From assembly GCF_042477335.2 (NCBI RefSeq), contig NC_091246.1:15311001-15375000 (forward strand): a stretch of DNA of 64,000 nucleotides. The letters run 5' to 3'. The notes below the pieces were generated by a model. That model was not told the origin of the DNA and did no database searches. It worked only from the letters and a program-made list of their open reading frames with translations. Every line of letters starts with the position of its first letter. Position 1 is the stretch's first letter. The stretch comes from Ovis canadensis (Eukaryota; Chordata; Mammalia; Artiodactyla; Bovidae). Both the position numbers and the translations under genes were made by a program. Shown here piece after piece: positions 22,078 through 33,205 of the stretch.

Positions 22078-22283
22078 GCCAGGGTTTCTCAACCACAACA
22101 CTTTGGACTTTGGGGGCTCAATGTTGTGAGGGTCTGTCCCACATATTATAGGATATTTAGCAGCATCCTTGGCCTCTACTCACTAAATGCCAATTGTGAC
22201 ACCCCAAAATATCTCTGGACATTGCCAACTGTTTCCTTGATGAGGTGGCGTGGTACAAAATTACCCATCTGAGAACCGCTGAT
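22078..22283 (-). mobile_element. MER5A-like non-autonomous hAT DNA transposon
   Basis: About 200 bp bounded by inverted ends: GGTTTCTCAACCAC on the left and TGAGAACCGCTG on the right. Inside are TTTAGCAGCATCCTTGGCCT and ATCTCTGGACATTGCCAACT, in MER5A order. An old Charlie-type element mobilised by a hAT transposase. Confidence 0.85.
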
Positions 22284-22826
22284 CTGAGGAAGGACCAATA
22301 AGGGACAGGTACAGGGCAGCCACAAAGGAAATGGAGGATGACAGTGGAGCAGCTGATGTTTCCAGCTCACATATATCAGGATAAAGGCTAACATGGAGTC
22401 TAAGGGAATCTTCACATTTCAAACATGAATGACTGGGAAAACAGCAGTAAAGTTCATTGATAAAAACATGTTAAAAGGGATGCATAAGGAATTTCATTCT
22501 TAAATGTTTTGGTAGATGTTTCTAGAAACACATGGAACTAAAGATGTCCTGTGGTTTATTAATAGATGCATAGTCAGGTTCTCATGAACTAATGAATAAT
22601 CATATCAATGGCATGTATCAAAAGAGAGACTGGAAGCTAGGAACAGGGCCGTGTGAGTAAATGAAACCACTATAATACAGTTCAGAAAAATGTTAGACAG
22701 GAACTGAGTTTAGAACTTTTCATAATGCTTTTTTTGCAATGGGGAGTAACAGGTATAAACAAAGTTTCTTCTCCATGGTATAACCCTAATGGTATACAGC
22801 TGTCATTCACTGTTCAGTCTCTAAAG
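22284..22826. other. No feature recognised
   Basis: About 540 bp, AT-rich, no repeat I can name. Confidence 0.5.
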
Positions 22827-23022
22827 AGAAGTGAAGTCGCCCAGTCGTATCCGACTCTTTGCAACCCCATGGACAGTAGCCTACCAGGCTCCTCCGTCCA
22901 TGGGATTTTCCAGCCAAGAATACTGTAGTGGGCTGCCATTTCCTTCTCCAGGGGATCTTCCCAACCCAGGGATCGAACCCGGGTCTCCTGTCTTGCAGAC
23001 AGATGCTTTACCGTCTGAGTAA
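22827..23022 (-). mobile_element. Bov-tA SINE lacking its tRNA-like 5' tip
   Basis: One Bov-A unit, B box GGTTCGATCCC and part of the head. The minus-strand start GGGCTTCCCTGGTGG is missing, and the sequence passes straight into a BovB 3' end. Confidence 0.88.
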
Positions 23023-23266
23023 GTTGTGTCTAATTCTGCGATCCCATGGACTGCAGCATGCCAGGCTTCCCTGTTCTTCACTATCTCCCTGAGTTTTCTC
23101 AAATTTGTTTGCATTGATTTGGTGATGCCATCCAACCATCTCATTTTCTGTCACTCACTCTCTTTTCCTCTTGCCCACAAATTTTTGCAGCATCAGGGTC
23201 TTTTCCCATAAGTCGGCTCTTCACATCAGGTGGCCAAAGTACTGGAGCTTCAGCTTCAACTGGTAT
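23023..23266 (-). mobile_element. BovB LINE 3' end fragment, antisense
   Basis: GCATGCCAGGCTTCCCTGTT, GATGCCATCCAACCATCTCA and AGGTGGCCAAAGTACTGGAG match the antisense BovB 3' region. The innermost 3' end is lost at the junction with the Bov-tA. Confidence 0.85.
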
Positions 23267-23569
23267 ATAAGAACAAACCAATATCCTTGGGAGCTTAGGA
23301 ACTTGGCTCAAAGTTATCTCTAAAAGCACAACATTTAATAGCAGTTTCAGTTGCATCTTAAAAATTATCTTGAAAATATGTATTTTAGCCCATATTATGA
23401 ATTACTTCATTCTACCATGAAAAGTATTTTACAATATTTCCTTTCTGCCCATAAACGTTGAGATAGTGTGGCTAGTCTAATAGATTCCCTAGGCCTAACA
23501 GTTTTATCTATGCTGTCATCCAGGGATACCCATATCCAAGCTTGTGATACAGGATTACAGAAAATGATA

Positions 23570-23768
23570 CAAAATTGGGAGTTGGACAAATCCAAGTTCA
23601 ATTTCTTAGCCTGCCACTTTCCAGCTGTGTGACCTTAAGTAGGTGTCTTAAACTCTCTGAGTTTTACTTTCTCAACAGTAAAATGGGGTGAGTACTCCCA
23701 ATCTCCATTATAAAAGTTAAATGAGATAAACTGTTAAAAATGCATTATAGATGTTTAATAGGTAGCAG
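23570..23768 (-). mobile_element. MIR SINE, antisense
   Basis: CCAGCTGTGTGACCTTAAGT, TTAAACTCTCTGAGTTTTAC and AGTAAAATGGGGTGAGTACT follow the antisense MIR consensus closely through to a TTAAATGAGATAA end. Confidence 0.88.
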
Positions 23769-23975
23769 CTCATTTATTATCTGAATGAGGAGGAAAGAAA
23801 GGGGGACATGTAGTGGCAGAAAAGGCTGGGACAGCAGGGACATAAATGTAGTTTCGTGTCCTGAAAGCTTAAGTTGGAGTTCCCAGAGTGAAATTATTTT
23901 GAAACAATTAATAACGGGTTCAAAAAGGGTAGAAGCAGGTGAGAAAAATCTTTGCAATTGGTACTTGAGTTTTTT

Positions 23976-24068
23976 TTTTGTTGTTAATTTTTAAAAATGT
24001 TTATTAGAGTGTGGCTGATTTACAGTGCTGTGTTAATTTCAGGTATACAGCAAAGTGATTGTGATATA

Positions 24069-24109
<41 letters not shown>

Positions 24110-24220
24110 TCTTTTTTGCATTCTTTTCCATTATAGGCAATTATAAGATATAGAGTATGGTTCCCAGTACTATACAGTAGGATCCTTGTTGGTTATCTAT
24201 TTTATTTATAGTAGTGTGAT
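23976..24220 (-). mobile_element. L1MA-like 3' UTR, antisense, with (TA)n expansion
   Basis: GATTTACAGTGCTGTGTTAA, GGTATACAGCAAAGTGATTG, TTCTTTTCCATTATAGGCAA and AGTACTATACAGTAGGATCC match the antisense 3' UTR of younger L1M elements. The (TA)n tract at 24061-24110 expands an AT-rich stretch of that UTR. Confidence 0.82.
24061..24110. repeat. (TA)n microsatellite inside L1
   Basis: Interrupted TA repeat (one CA at about 24087), about 50 bp; likely length-variable. Confidence 0.92.
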
Positions 24221-24310
24221 ACTTTTTTATTGGCATATAGTTGCTTTACAATGTTGTGTTAACTTTTGCTGTACAACAAAGTGAATCAGCCCGTATGCAT
24301 GCATAATTAT
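24221..24310 (-). mobile_element. Second L1 3' terminal fragment, antisense
   Basis: TATTGGCATATAGTTGCTTT, ACAATGTTGTGTTAACTTTT and ACAACAAAGTGAATCAGCCC repeat the L1 3' terminus in the same orientation directly after the first piece, so it is a separate insertion. Confidence 0.75.
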
Positions 24311-24636
24311 AGCCCAAGAGAGTGGTGTGAAGGGGACCTGCTGATGATGTAGTCCAATTAACTAGCAAGTGGAAAGTGAACAAGAGGTAGGAGAAACCTA
24401 GAATATTTTTCCCACTCATATGATGCATGGTGTGGGAAGTCTGAGACTGGAAAAAAAATCATGAAAATGAACTTCCAACCAACTACCCAAAGCTTGAAAA
24501 GATCTCTAAGAAAATGGATAATGTTAATAGAATCGGAACGGAAAATCCATACAGAGGACAGAATATTGGTTGTAGTTACGTGTCTTGCATTTTTTAGAAA
24601 CCTTAGAAAATCATGCATTACAAATGTCTTGCACTC

Positions 24637-24640
<4 letters not shown>
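24311..24640. other. No feature recognised
   Basis: About 330 bp, no repeat I can name. Confidence 0.5.

Positions 24641-24676
<36 letters not shown>
24641..24676. repeat. (AC)18 microsatellite
   Basis: Eighteen uninterrupted AC units between TTTT and CCCCGTGG. Pure and long enough to be a probable polymorphic marker. Confidence 0.97.
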
Positions 24677-24678
<2 letters not shown>

Positions 24679-25221
24679 CGTGGTCATCATAAACACAAGC
24701 AAATGCTATGCTTACACAAAACTGTACAAACACCGTCTTTTTGTTATATTATGAATCTCCAAGACAGAAAAATACCTACCATATCCTAGAGTTAGTACAC
24801 AATGGAATTCTTTTCCTCCTTAAAACGACTCCTATAACTTGTTTTTCAAACATATGTTTAAAAATTTCTGCCCTAAACAATTCTAACCATAATCATTTTA
24901 ACATACTTAATCTATGCAGCCGTCCTTCAATGTACTGGAATCTTCAAACATCATAGCACACATCCTTTCCTAATGTGGCAGAATCAGGGGAGTCCCCAGG
25001 CTGATAAAAGATCTCTAAGTCTAAAAACATTTGTAACTGTCTACAAGTATCTGTTAGGTAGATAAAATCACAATATACTGAAACACAAAAATAACAAGTC
25101 AATGACAGTGAGGTTTTGTTATGATCACCGTATCAACAGGAACTGCTATATTTTTAGGCACTGGGATCAGGAGTTGAAATAAAGCTAATATCCAGGCTTC
25201 TGAGTACTTACTAAAATATAA
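24677..25221. other. No feature recognised
   Basis: About 545 bp of AT-rich sequence without a named repeat. Confidence 0.5.
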
Positions 25222-25244
25222 GTATATATATATATATATATATA
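25222..25244. repeat. (TA)n microsatellite
   Basis: About 11 TA units in AT-rich context. Confidence 0.92.
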
Positions 25245-26039
25245 AAATTTCTTGCAAACCAGCAGAGAATACTGGGGGCAATTCTCCTTTAGCCATCTCT
25301 CCTCTAAACACTTGGATGTTGTCCTGAGATGTTCTACCATGAGGGCAACGGGGATGTAGGTAAGGGCCTGTGAACTGCTCAGGTGAGGAGAGGTAAGGGA
25401 AGTTGATGAGAGGATACATCACCTGATACGGTTGTTTTCTTCTTGGATCGTCTCCATGCATCAACTGCAGAGAGAGATAAAGGTAATTCCATGCTTTCTT
25501 GTCTAAACACCAAAAGAACTCACCCCTCTAACCAGTTGCAGAAATGACAGAATGATAATAATCCACCAAACACATTAACACATTCTCATATGACCTCAGC
25601 ATGTTTTTAAAACCTGTTGTGAAAGAACAGTGACAGACAGGCAGGAGAAAAATGCATTGACATCACTTCTGTGCTGGGCTGAGGCACAGGCCTTACCAAG
25701 AGGACAGCCGCCTTTTCCTAATGAGCCCTGAAGACACAGCAGTGTGGAAGAGGCTCTATCCCTGGAGCCCTTGCAACAGCTGGCTGGAGTCAGAGGGTGG
25801 GGCAGCTGAGCCTTTGCTGACCTCCTTGGCTGCTGGAGAAATGGTCCCAGACACGCCTTAGGCGAGCGCGCTTAGCTCACCCCAAGCAGCTGCTCTTCCT
25901 TCCTTTCACATGTAGCATCAGGCGCACTTTGCTCACCTGCAGGAAATAGGGGCCACAATACCCTGCAGTCTCTCTGCCTCTCCCATCTGGACCACTGCAA
26001 AGACTTCCTAGTCTTTCTACTACTTTCCCCCCTTCGCCA
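25245..26039. other. No feature recognised
   Basis: About 800 bp, relatively GC-rich at 25680-25990, with a single CpG cluster (GGCGAGCGCGC at 25861). Too small for a CpG island. Confidence 0.5.
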
Positions 26040-26212
26040 AGCCACCCTTTGCATAAAGACTGTGGAATTTGTAAAGCAAGCTTAGAATGTGTAAATCACT
26101 GGCTTGAAAGTCTCCGCTTGTTCTCATTGAGTGGAAAATTCATTCTCCTTCACTTTCAGGAGAAGAAAACTTGCATCCTGGTCCCTCCATTTTCTCCAGT
26201 TTTACCTCTCAT

Positions 26213-26448
26213 CCCTTCTCTGCTTCCCAGGTGGCTCAGTGGTAAAGAGTTCCCCTGCCAACACAGTAGATGCAGGAGACATGGGTTCGATCCCTGTGTC
26301 AGAAAGACCTCCTGGAGGAGGGAATGGCAGTCCACTCCAGTATTCTTGCCTGGAGAATCCCATGAAGAGAGGAGCCTGGCAGGCTAAGGTCCATAAGGTC
26401 TCAAAGAATTGGACATGACTGAACACACATACACACCCTTTCTCTGCT
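26213..26448 (+). mobile_element. Bov-tA SINE nested in L2
   Basis: Body about 26224-26435: head TTCCCAGGTGGCTCAGTGG, B box GGTTCGATCCC, one Bov-A unit and an ACACAC tail. The flanks CCCTTCTCTGCT and CCCTTTCTCTGCT are the target-site duplication, differing by one T. Confidence 0.93.
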
Positions 26449-26689
26449 ACTCACAATGTGGTGGCTAGTTTCTGAGACAGAGGCTCTTTCACAACTCAGC
26501 GGCTTTGCATGAGTTGTTTTCTATACCTTTCATGCTTTCACAACTTCTCCCTTGAGGGAATCTCCCCCTTGTCCCTCAAGATTCAACGTCAAACATTATT
26601 TCCACAGTAAAGACTTCACTGATCCCCCTGGCCACCAAAGATGGAGGGACTGATTCCCTATCTTCCTATCACTCTCTGCACAGCTCTAT

Positions 26690-26935
26690 AAGGGAGGCAG
26701 TATAGCTCAGTGACTAACAGGATGCACTCCATAGTAGGTTACACATGCTCATTGCCTGACCTTGGTCAAATCACCTAATCTATCCCTCAGTCTCTTCCAA
26801 CTGCAAAACTAGAGGAATAGCAGTAAACACGACACTGGGTTCTTATGAAAAGTAAATGTGTTAAGCAGTTAAAATGCTCAGAAGAGCATCCCATTCACAA
26901 GAAGTGCTCAGTAAGTATTACCAATTATTTTTATA
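26690..26935 (-). mobile_element. MIR SINE, antisense, inside L2
   Basis: GCAGTATAGCTCAGTGACTA (the MIR end as seen in antisense), TGACCTTGGTCAAATCACCT, a CCTCAGTCTCTTCCAACTGC core and AGTGCTCAGTAAGTATTACC at the far end. Nearly full length. Confidence 0.82.
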
Positions 26936-27322
26936 TCCACTAAAAGTTTAATACTGTCATCATCTGTTTAGGTGCCTCTCTCTCCCTGTCTAGAGAAGAG
27001 GGTGGGGACTATTTCTTATTCATGGTTTTATTCTTCATGCTTAATAGTTCTAGGTAATAGCCTCTCAATAAATGTTTATGGAATAATTTGATTATTTTCT
27101 AAGCAGTAAAATATCCTCATGACTTCAGAGATTATAACTCAAGGAACTTTATTTCCTTCTTTCACTCTATGGAAAGGATAACGTCACATGAATCCATAAA
27201 ATGCTACCCTGAATAGAGACATTTGAAGTTAATCTTATGAGTCTCTCTGTGAAGTAGGAGTCTGGAAGCCTGATCAGAGTCTTTGTTCTACCAGGACTGT
27301 GTGTCTTTAGACAAATCACCTT

Positions 27323-28680
27323 CATTCATTTACTCAATATATCCTTATTGAATATCAGTGATGTGTTAGGAACTGTTTTAGGGGCTGGGGAGAAAACGTT
27401 GCACAAGGTTTGTGACTGGCACGATTTCTATTCTCATGGACCTTGTTCAGAGAGAGAAAGTGCGTTCAGCAATGAAAAAGAGAAAGAAGAACAAAAAGTT
27501 GGAGAGCTGTATGTTCTATGATTTAAATGAAGCAAGAAAACATGTTAGAAAGTGTATGGGAAGGCTACAATTGAAAAGTAAGGAAGGTTTCTCTGAAGGT
27601 CAACAATAACATTAAGACTTGAGCTTGAGACTTAGAGGAGGAACATTCCAGGAAATAAGGGGCAGCTACTATAAGAGTTGGGCTTCCTTGGTAGCTCAGA
27701 TGGTAAAGCATCTGCCTGCAGTGCAGGAGACCTGGGTTCGATCCCTGGGTTGGGAATGGCAACCCGCTCCAGTACTCTTGCCTGGAAAATCCCATGGACA
27801 GAGGAGCCTCGTAGGTTACAGTCCATGGGGTCGCAAACAGTCGGACACGACTGAGCAACTTCACTCACTCACTATAAGAGTTCAGTGTGAAACTTGAGCT
27901 TGGATGCTCCAGGTGTCAGAAGAGAACCTGTGTGCTTAGAACTTGGGGAGCGAGCGAGAGTAAGAGCTGTACCACTGGAGGTCACTAAGGAAGGCAGGGG
28001 CCCCATAGGCAGAGGAAAGGATGCAGATTTTATACAAAGTGCAACAGGTTGTTCTTGGCAGGTATTGAACAAGAGAGGAATATGGTTTGATTCTCATTTT
28101 CAGGAAATTATATTGTTGTAAAGAGAATGGATTATGAGGGAAGTGGAGGCAGAAGAGGCAACAAGACTAGGTAAGAGGCTATTCCATTAACGCAGGTGAA
28201 AAAGAAACAGCATCAGTTCACATGGCATGTGTGGAGAAGGATTTAATGAACCAGAGTCCTGATACTGATCAACTGAATGTAGGGACAAGGGAAAGAGGAA
28301 AATCAAGGATGGGTCCTAAGTTTTTGCCCAGAGTATTTGAGGCAGTTCTGTTGGCAACGTATTCCACAGCCAGTAGCACAGTCCATATTCAAGGTGACAG
28401 GCAAGGCTACAGTTACTGGCTACGACAGGCAGACAAGGTATAGACTGAAGGCGAGAGATTCAAGTCTTGTCTTCAAATTGTGAAGTTTGAGATGCCCAAT
28501 AGATATCCAAGAGCAAAAGACAGAAAGTTAGCTATTCAGTGCTTGAGTTCAGAGGGAGAGGTGAGGACTGTAGATATGCAAGCAGTGAATTTCAGATGAG
28601 GTCAACTAGGAAGAGGATTGGAGTTGGCAACATGGTGACCTTGAGGGGATCAGTTTCACTGTTCATCTCTTGGGCCCAGT
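27323..28680 (-). mobile_element. Long L2 LINE remnant, antisense, interrupted by Bov-tA
   Basis: About 1.15 kb of L2 once the SINE is removed. In antisense order: CATTCATTTACTCAATATAT (L2 3' end), TTAGGGGCTGGGGAGAAAAC, GAGGAACATTCCAGGAAAT, AGGCTATTCCATTAACGCAG, AAGTTTGAGATGCCCAATAG and GTTGGCAACATGGTGACCTT. The order matches sense L2 pieces elsewhere in the window, reversed. Confidence 0.7.
27668..27882 (+). mobile_element. Bov-tA SINE with perfect 12 bp target-site duplication
   Basis: Body 27680-27870: head GGGCTTCCTTGGTAGCTCAG, B box GGTTCGATCCC, one Bov-A unit missing about 20 bp after the B box, and a (CACT)n tail. ACTATAAGAGTT flanks it exactly at 27668-27679 and 27871-27882, so this is one of the younger copies. 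Confidence 0.95.
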
Positions 28681-31359
28681 TTGTCTATGTTTAAAAAAAA
28701 ATGAAATTATTTTCAAACATTTTTAAAGCAGAAGTATTCTTTTCTTAAAGCATTAAAAGAATCCCAAGATATGCAATAGAACAAAATCAGAACAGTTGTA
28801 GGTGAAGCAGGGGCTTTAAGGACTTTGGCAGTCCCCCCTCTGCCCTTGCAGCTGACACAAAGGCAGCTCTGGCTTCTTGGAAAGAAGACCCAAAACTACT
28901 AGGCTGGAGTTCTATAAAGGTCTCTTTGGCCAAGAGACTCTAAATGGGAAGGTGTAAGTAGCTCTCGTTCTGGTGAGCAGTAGGCCATCCACTGGTTAGG
29001 AACTTCCTTACATGGTCATGAAGAGTACAAACATCCCTGGATTATAGGTGAGAATGCTTAGAATCTTCCGTAATCACAGCTCATTCTGGTTTCTGAACCC
29101 AGTTCCTTCCAGAGTAGGCCATTGGCTGCTTAGGGGTGCACCCATTTGACTGGTTTGCCCGGATCCTGCCACCCTGCCACACCTCCAAAAAGCATCCAAA
29201 GCCCTTCCTTTGTTGCAAAATGATTCAGTGTCATTTCCATAAAATGTGGGGACCTGAGCCTATGTTCACACACGCACTCTGTGTATTCTGGGAGTTTTAA
29301 AGGGAGTCATCCTTCAAAGGAACAAGCCTGCCAGAATAAATTCTTGGTTGTCTTAAAGGAACCACCACGCATAACACTGTTTGCATAATCCGTGTTCTGT
29401 CAAAGTCAGCTATGGTGTTACTCCATTGGAAATAATCTCAAAATGGATGTTTAAGTATGGTTCATGGGAGATGAGGAATAAAAAATAATGTGAAGGATCT
29501 TTACCAAGTATCCTAAATAAACTGACAGAATGAGCTAAATTCTTAATTCATGGGGTGCCTGCTTGATGTCTGGTACTCTACTGGGCCTGGGCAAATGGTG
29601 GGGTGGATGTGAAAAGAGAATTTCTTGGGGACGTCCCTTTTGTGTATCTGAATTGAGTCATCTTCCATCAGTTAGTTTCAAGACAGCTTACAATCAGGCT
29701 GTTTGTTAGAAATTCAGGATTTTCCCAAGCAGCGCATTCATTCAGATTACCAAAATATGAGACCAAAAGTACCTATATCACAGTGGTAAAACAACCACAC
29801 CTGACATCTATCTGCACAGACACTCAAGTTTACAAAACTCTGATACGTTATGAGATAGAACGTTCCTTTATCTTTTGGTTTGTGTGGCCTTTCCGTTTTC
29901 CTGTCATTTTCTCATTAAACTGTGTTGGCTGCTGCCTTATTAGCCATTTTAGCATTGTTTTGTTGCGGCGGTTTGTTTCTCAGCTTGCCCCCAAAACAAA
30001 GGCCAGACACAGGAAAACATCACTACAGGTACAAGGGTGACTATTCCAAAGGAGTCAGAATCACTGATACCCACTGATCACTGGCTGATGTTTATTCTAA
30101 AGGAAAGCCAGTACAGTCAGAAGCTTTTAACGGGGTAGTGATAGAGGTAAACAAATACTTTGATGTGGGCCGCAAATGTCAGGGAATCTACATTGGGAAA
30201 GCCCTTTGGAGTGCTAACTGCCTGATCGCCTATGTCATCCACCCTAAGGAACGCAAAACTTAGGCGAGACCATATCCCCCAGGCTGACTCATCTGCATGG
30301 TCACATCCCAGGAGCAAGTGAAGCTGGGTGATAGAATCTGGGGAAGAAAAAACCTTACTGTAAGAAGAAACCCTACTGCCTGGAAGCCTGATGAGTGGGC
30401 AAGAACTGAGAGGCTTATAAGTGGGATTATCTTTGCTCTGAGTTCACAGACATCTCCCATTTGTGAGATCCCTTCTTTACAATCTAAATTCAATGGCTCT
30501 AGAAATACTATTATCTCACCCTATAGGGGTGTATATATATTAAAATTCTTGTTTGCTAGAAGTGGCCCAGAGAAGTCGTTATGTGAGCCAGGCTTCGGAG
30601 CAAGTAACAGAGCCTGGATATTGACCTGTTTCTCAATGCTATGGTCCTAACTGCCCCACCATCTGGGCAAACACGAATTAGGAGCAAGGCTGAGATCTGA
30701 ACCAGGTCTCATTTCCTAAAGCTGTCACCTGACATCCTTTTGCCATATGTTTAGATCTTGGGTTTATGCCTGGTGTTTTGATGTTTGAGTGCCTTCCTCC
30801 TTTTCTTTCATCGTTTTGCAGATTTGGTTATGAAGATATTCCTCTTGGAAAGTATCTGGTTTGGCAGGTTCCCATGGCCACTGGGGATTCAACTTGAAGG
30901 GAAGCACTAGGAAAATATTTTTTATGACTGGAATAGAGGGAAAGGACCCCATTCAGACTGGATTCCACCCAAAAAAGCCCTCCCCAGGTTTTGTGAGGGC
31001 TAGGGTAAGGAGGGGGGAGTGGTACATAGAGCCCCCTCCCCTGGGTGGAAGGTGAAATGCACTGTGTCTGTTTGAGGTTAGCTCTGCTCATTTGTAGCCT
31101 GAGATTAATGGACCACGGATCCTCATGCAGTGGTGATAGAGATCACACCCAGATTTGCATCTTAATCCTTGGAGTTGAGCAAACATCAAAAGGCTCAGCA
31201 GGTTGGCTCAGGTCATTAAGATAATGATTAATAGCAGGCTTGTTTATGGAGCTTCCCTCTCCAGAGCTTGCCATTGCCTTTACACAGGAGACACTGTTGC
31301 ATGAAGATTAAAAACAACAACATTGAGAATCCAATGAGTTCCCCCTAATAAATCAATCT
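28681..31359. other. Repeat-poor tract without a recognised gene
   Basis: The longest stretch here (2.7 kb) with no SINE, LINE or DNA transposon I can identify. No open frame looks like an exon. Sub-regions rich in transcription-factor-like motifs occur at 30140-30200 and 31090-31320. Deep conservation is possible but cannot be tested from one sequence. Confidence 0.55.
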
Positions 31360-31650
31360 CTCCACAATCTTTCACTCCAGCTCTCCTCCTGAACACCTCT
31401 GCAATGTAATCTCCTCTTATTCCACTGATTCAAAAGCCATGTTGCCCTTGTAAACCAGAACATTTCTTAGAATAATGGACTGTATATATTTCTAATCCAT
31501 ATTATGTCAACACTGACTGTATGTACCTTTCCCTCTAGATCCAGAAAACTCAGAGACAAGACCATTTATGACTCATCTTTTTATCTGTGGCATTTAGTCC
31601 AGTGTCCCAAACATTGTAGATGCTCAATTAAATATTTGCCATCTTGTTAA
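31360..31650 (+). mobile_element. L2 LINE 3' remnant
   Basis: Ends with TTTATCTGTGGCATTTAGTC, CCAAACATTGTAGATGCTCA and ATTAAATATTTGCC, which resembles the L2 3' terminus. The upstream part is weaker. Confidence 0.55.
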
Positions 31651-31689
31651 ATTTATGATGTCACAAACATAATAGTTTTCTCTCAGGCA

Positions 31690-31805
31690 ATCAGGCAGAG
31701 CGCCCTTACTCTACAGAGAGGGAGACTTAAGTCCAGAGAGTGGACCTGAATTATCCAAGGTCACTTGTGAGCGGAGGAGGCCTGAATCTAGAAACTCTGT
31801 AACTT
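31690..31805 (+). mobile_element. MIR SINE fragment
   Basis: GAATTATCCAAGGTCACTTG and GGAGGCCTGAATCTAGAAAC correspond to the second half of MIR. Confidence 0.5.
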
Positions 31806-33205
31806 AACTAACCTCCTACTTCTCTTTCCATACTATATATTAAAGCCTGGAAAGGACAGGTCAATCCAAGATCTCAACCCCTCATGAAATCTGCTATCAG
31901 AAAGTCTTGAACAACATGACCCAGTATAACCTTGTTACCAGATCTCTAAGCCTCTCTGATAACTTCCCAAGAGAAAACTCAACAGTACTGGAACAGTCCT
32001 AGGATGGAATTATATTAGTCAGGCTTTTAAACTGGAGTCAGAAGGAACAAGAATGTATTCTTGTATTCCAACTAACTTTGAATTGAAATGGAGAAAAGTC
32101 CAATGAAAGTTCATAGTTTTTGTTTTTTTTTTTTTAACATTTCCTAGGAATAGAAGTGGTTCTAAATAAGGACAGATGTCAGCATTGCTTATGACATTAG
32201 GAAGTAATGGAAGCACCAGTAATTATTGCCTTTGTTCATTTGGTAACAAAAGGAAAGTCTCAAGTGGAAAAACAGAAGGATTTCTGGGCAGTTATTATTC
32301 ATTCAAAGAGCTTAAAAAAAATGAACTCTTATCCTTCCAATCTGATCCAACCAAAAACGTCTCCGATTGTTCCTAACATGAAAGAAAAGATTAGCAAGTT
32401 TTACTTTGGAAGTCTCAAGCCTTGAAAACAGACAGTCCATGTTTCTGTCTCAAATTATTAGACCTGTGCTGGGGCCTAACATCCTGGTCATTGACCGCAG
32501 GCAGGATGATCATTCCTGTAAATGGATATCTTTGTGCCCAACAGTACACTTTCTCTCCAGCCTCTCTCTTGCAGTCTAGCGAAGGAAAAATATGATGAGG
32601 CTAACTGGATAATGAGAAGATCAGGCTCGTGAATTTGGCCTTCTTATCCCCAGAACCTCCTCAGCCAAGGATCCACAGCAGGTCTCATTTCTAAATGTTG
32701 CTGTGGAGCAGTTAAGATGTTGAGTAGGGTGGCACAGGACCAGTGGTAAATGTGTTGGCTGGTTCAAACTTGTCTCATTTGGGCGCTAGGGGAAGAAAGG
32801 CAATGACACATACCTACTGCTCTGCAGTTCTTACAGGCCATGTCTCAACATTAGACCTGTGGCTGATTAATTTGGTAAAAAATAAATAACATTAATTTGG
32901 TGAGATACTGAACAATTTACTTAAATGATTTATTTGATTTTTTTAATGTAATTATATTTTTAATGGTCTTAAGCAACTCTAACCAGATGTTCTGGTTTTA
33001 GCTGTATTCAAATCCTACTGTGTCACTACAAACAACCTGCTGGGTATCTCTCACCTTGGGAATTCTATGATTCCATGCTGTTGCCTGAAGTGCTGGAACT
33101 TGCAAGTTTTTGTTTACACACCGCTGAGATTCTTATATAACGTGCTTTGACTGCCTTGACTTCATGAAAGAGAGATCTTCAGGAAAAGAGAACTGCCACC
33201 TAGCA
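31806..33205. other. No feature recognised
   Basis: 1.4 kb of unique-looking sequence with a T-run at 32122-32134. Short plus-strand frames at 32176-32425 have no recognisable domain. Confidence 0.5.

Larger units (their letters stand above)
26040..27095 (+). mobile_element. L2 LINE remnant with nested Bov-tA and MIR
   Basis: L2-like phrases in order on both sides of the insertions: CACAACTTCTCCCTTGAGGG, TTTCCACAGTAAAGACTTCA, GAGGGTGGGGACTATTTCTT and CTCTCAATAAATGTTTATGG, the last being the L2 3' end. The MIR (26690-26935) and the Bov-tA (26224-26435) interrupt it. Confidence 0.65.

Noticed and set aside
21554..22096. 180-codon minus-strand open frame
   Set aside because: Serine/proline-rich read of a purine-rich, probably L2-derived stretch; no domain.
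22078..22283. Regulatory palindrome from the inverted ends GGTTTCTCAACC / TGAGAACCGC
   Set aside because: The inverted ends are the termini of a MER5A-like DNA transposon.
25861..25990. CpG island or promoter near GGCGAGCGCGC
   Set aside because: Only one short CpG cluster; flanking sequence returns to normal CpG depletion within tens of bases.
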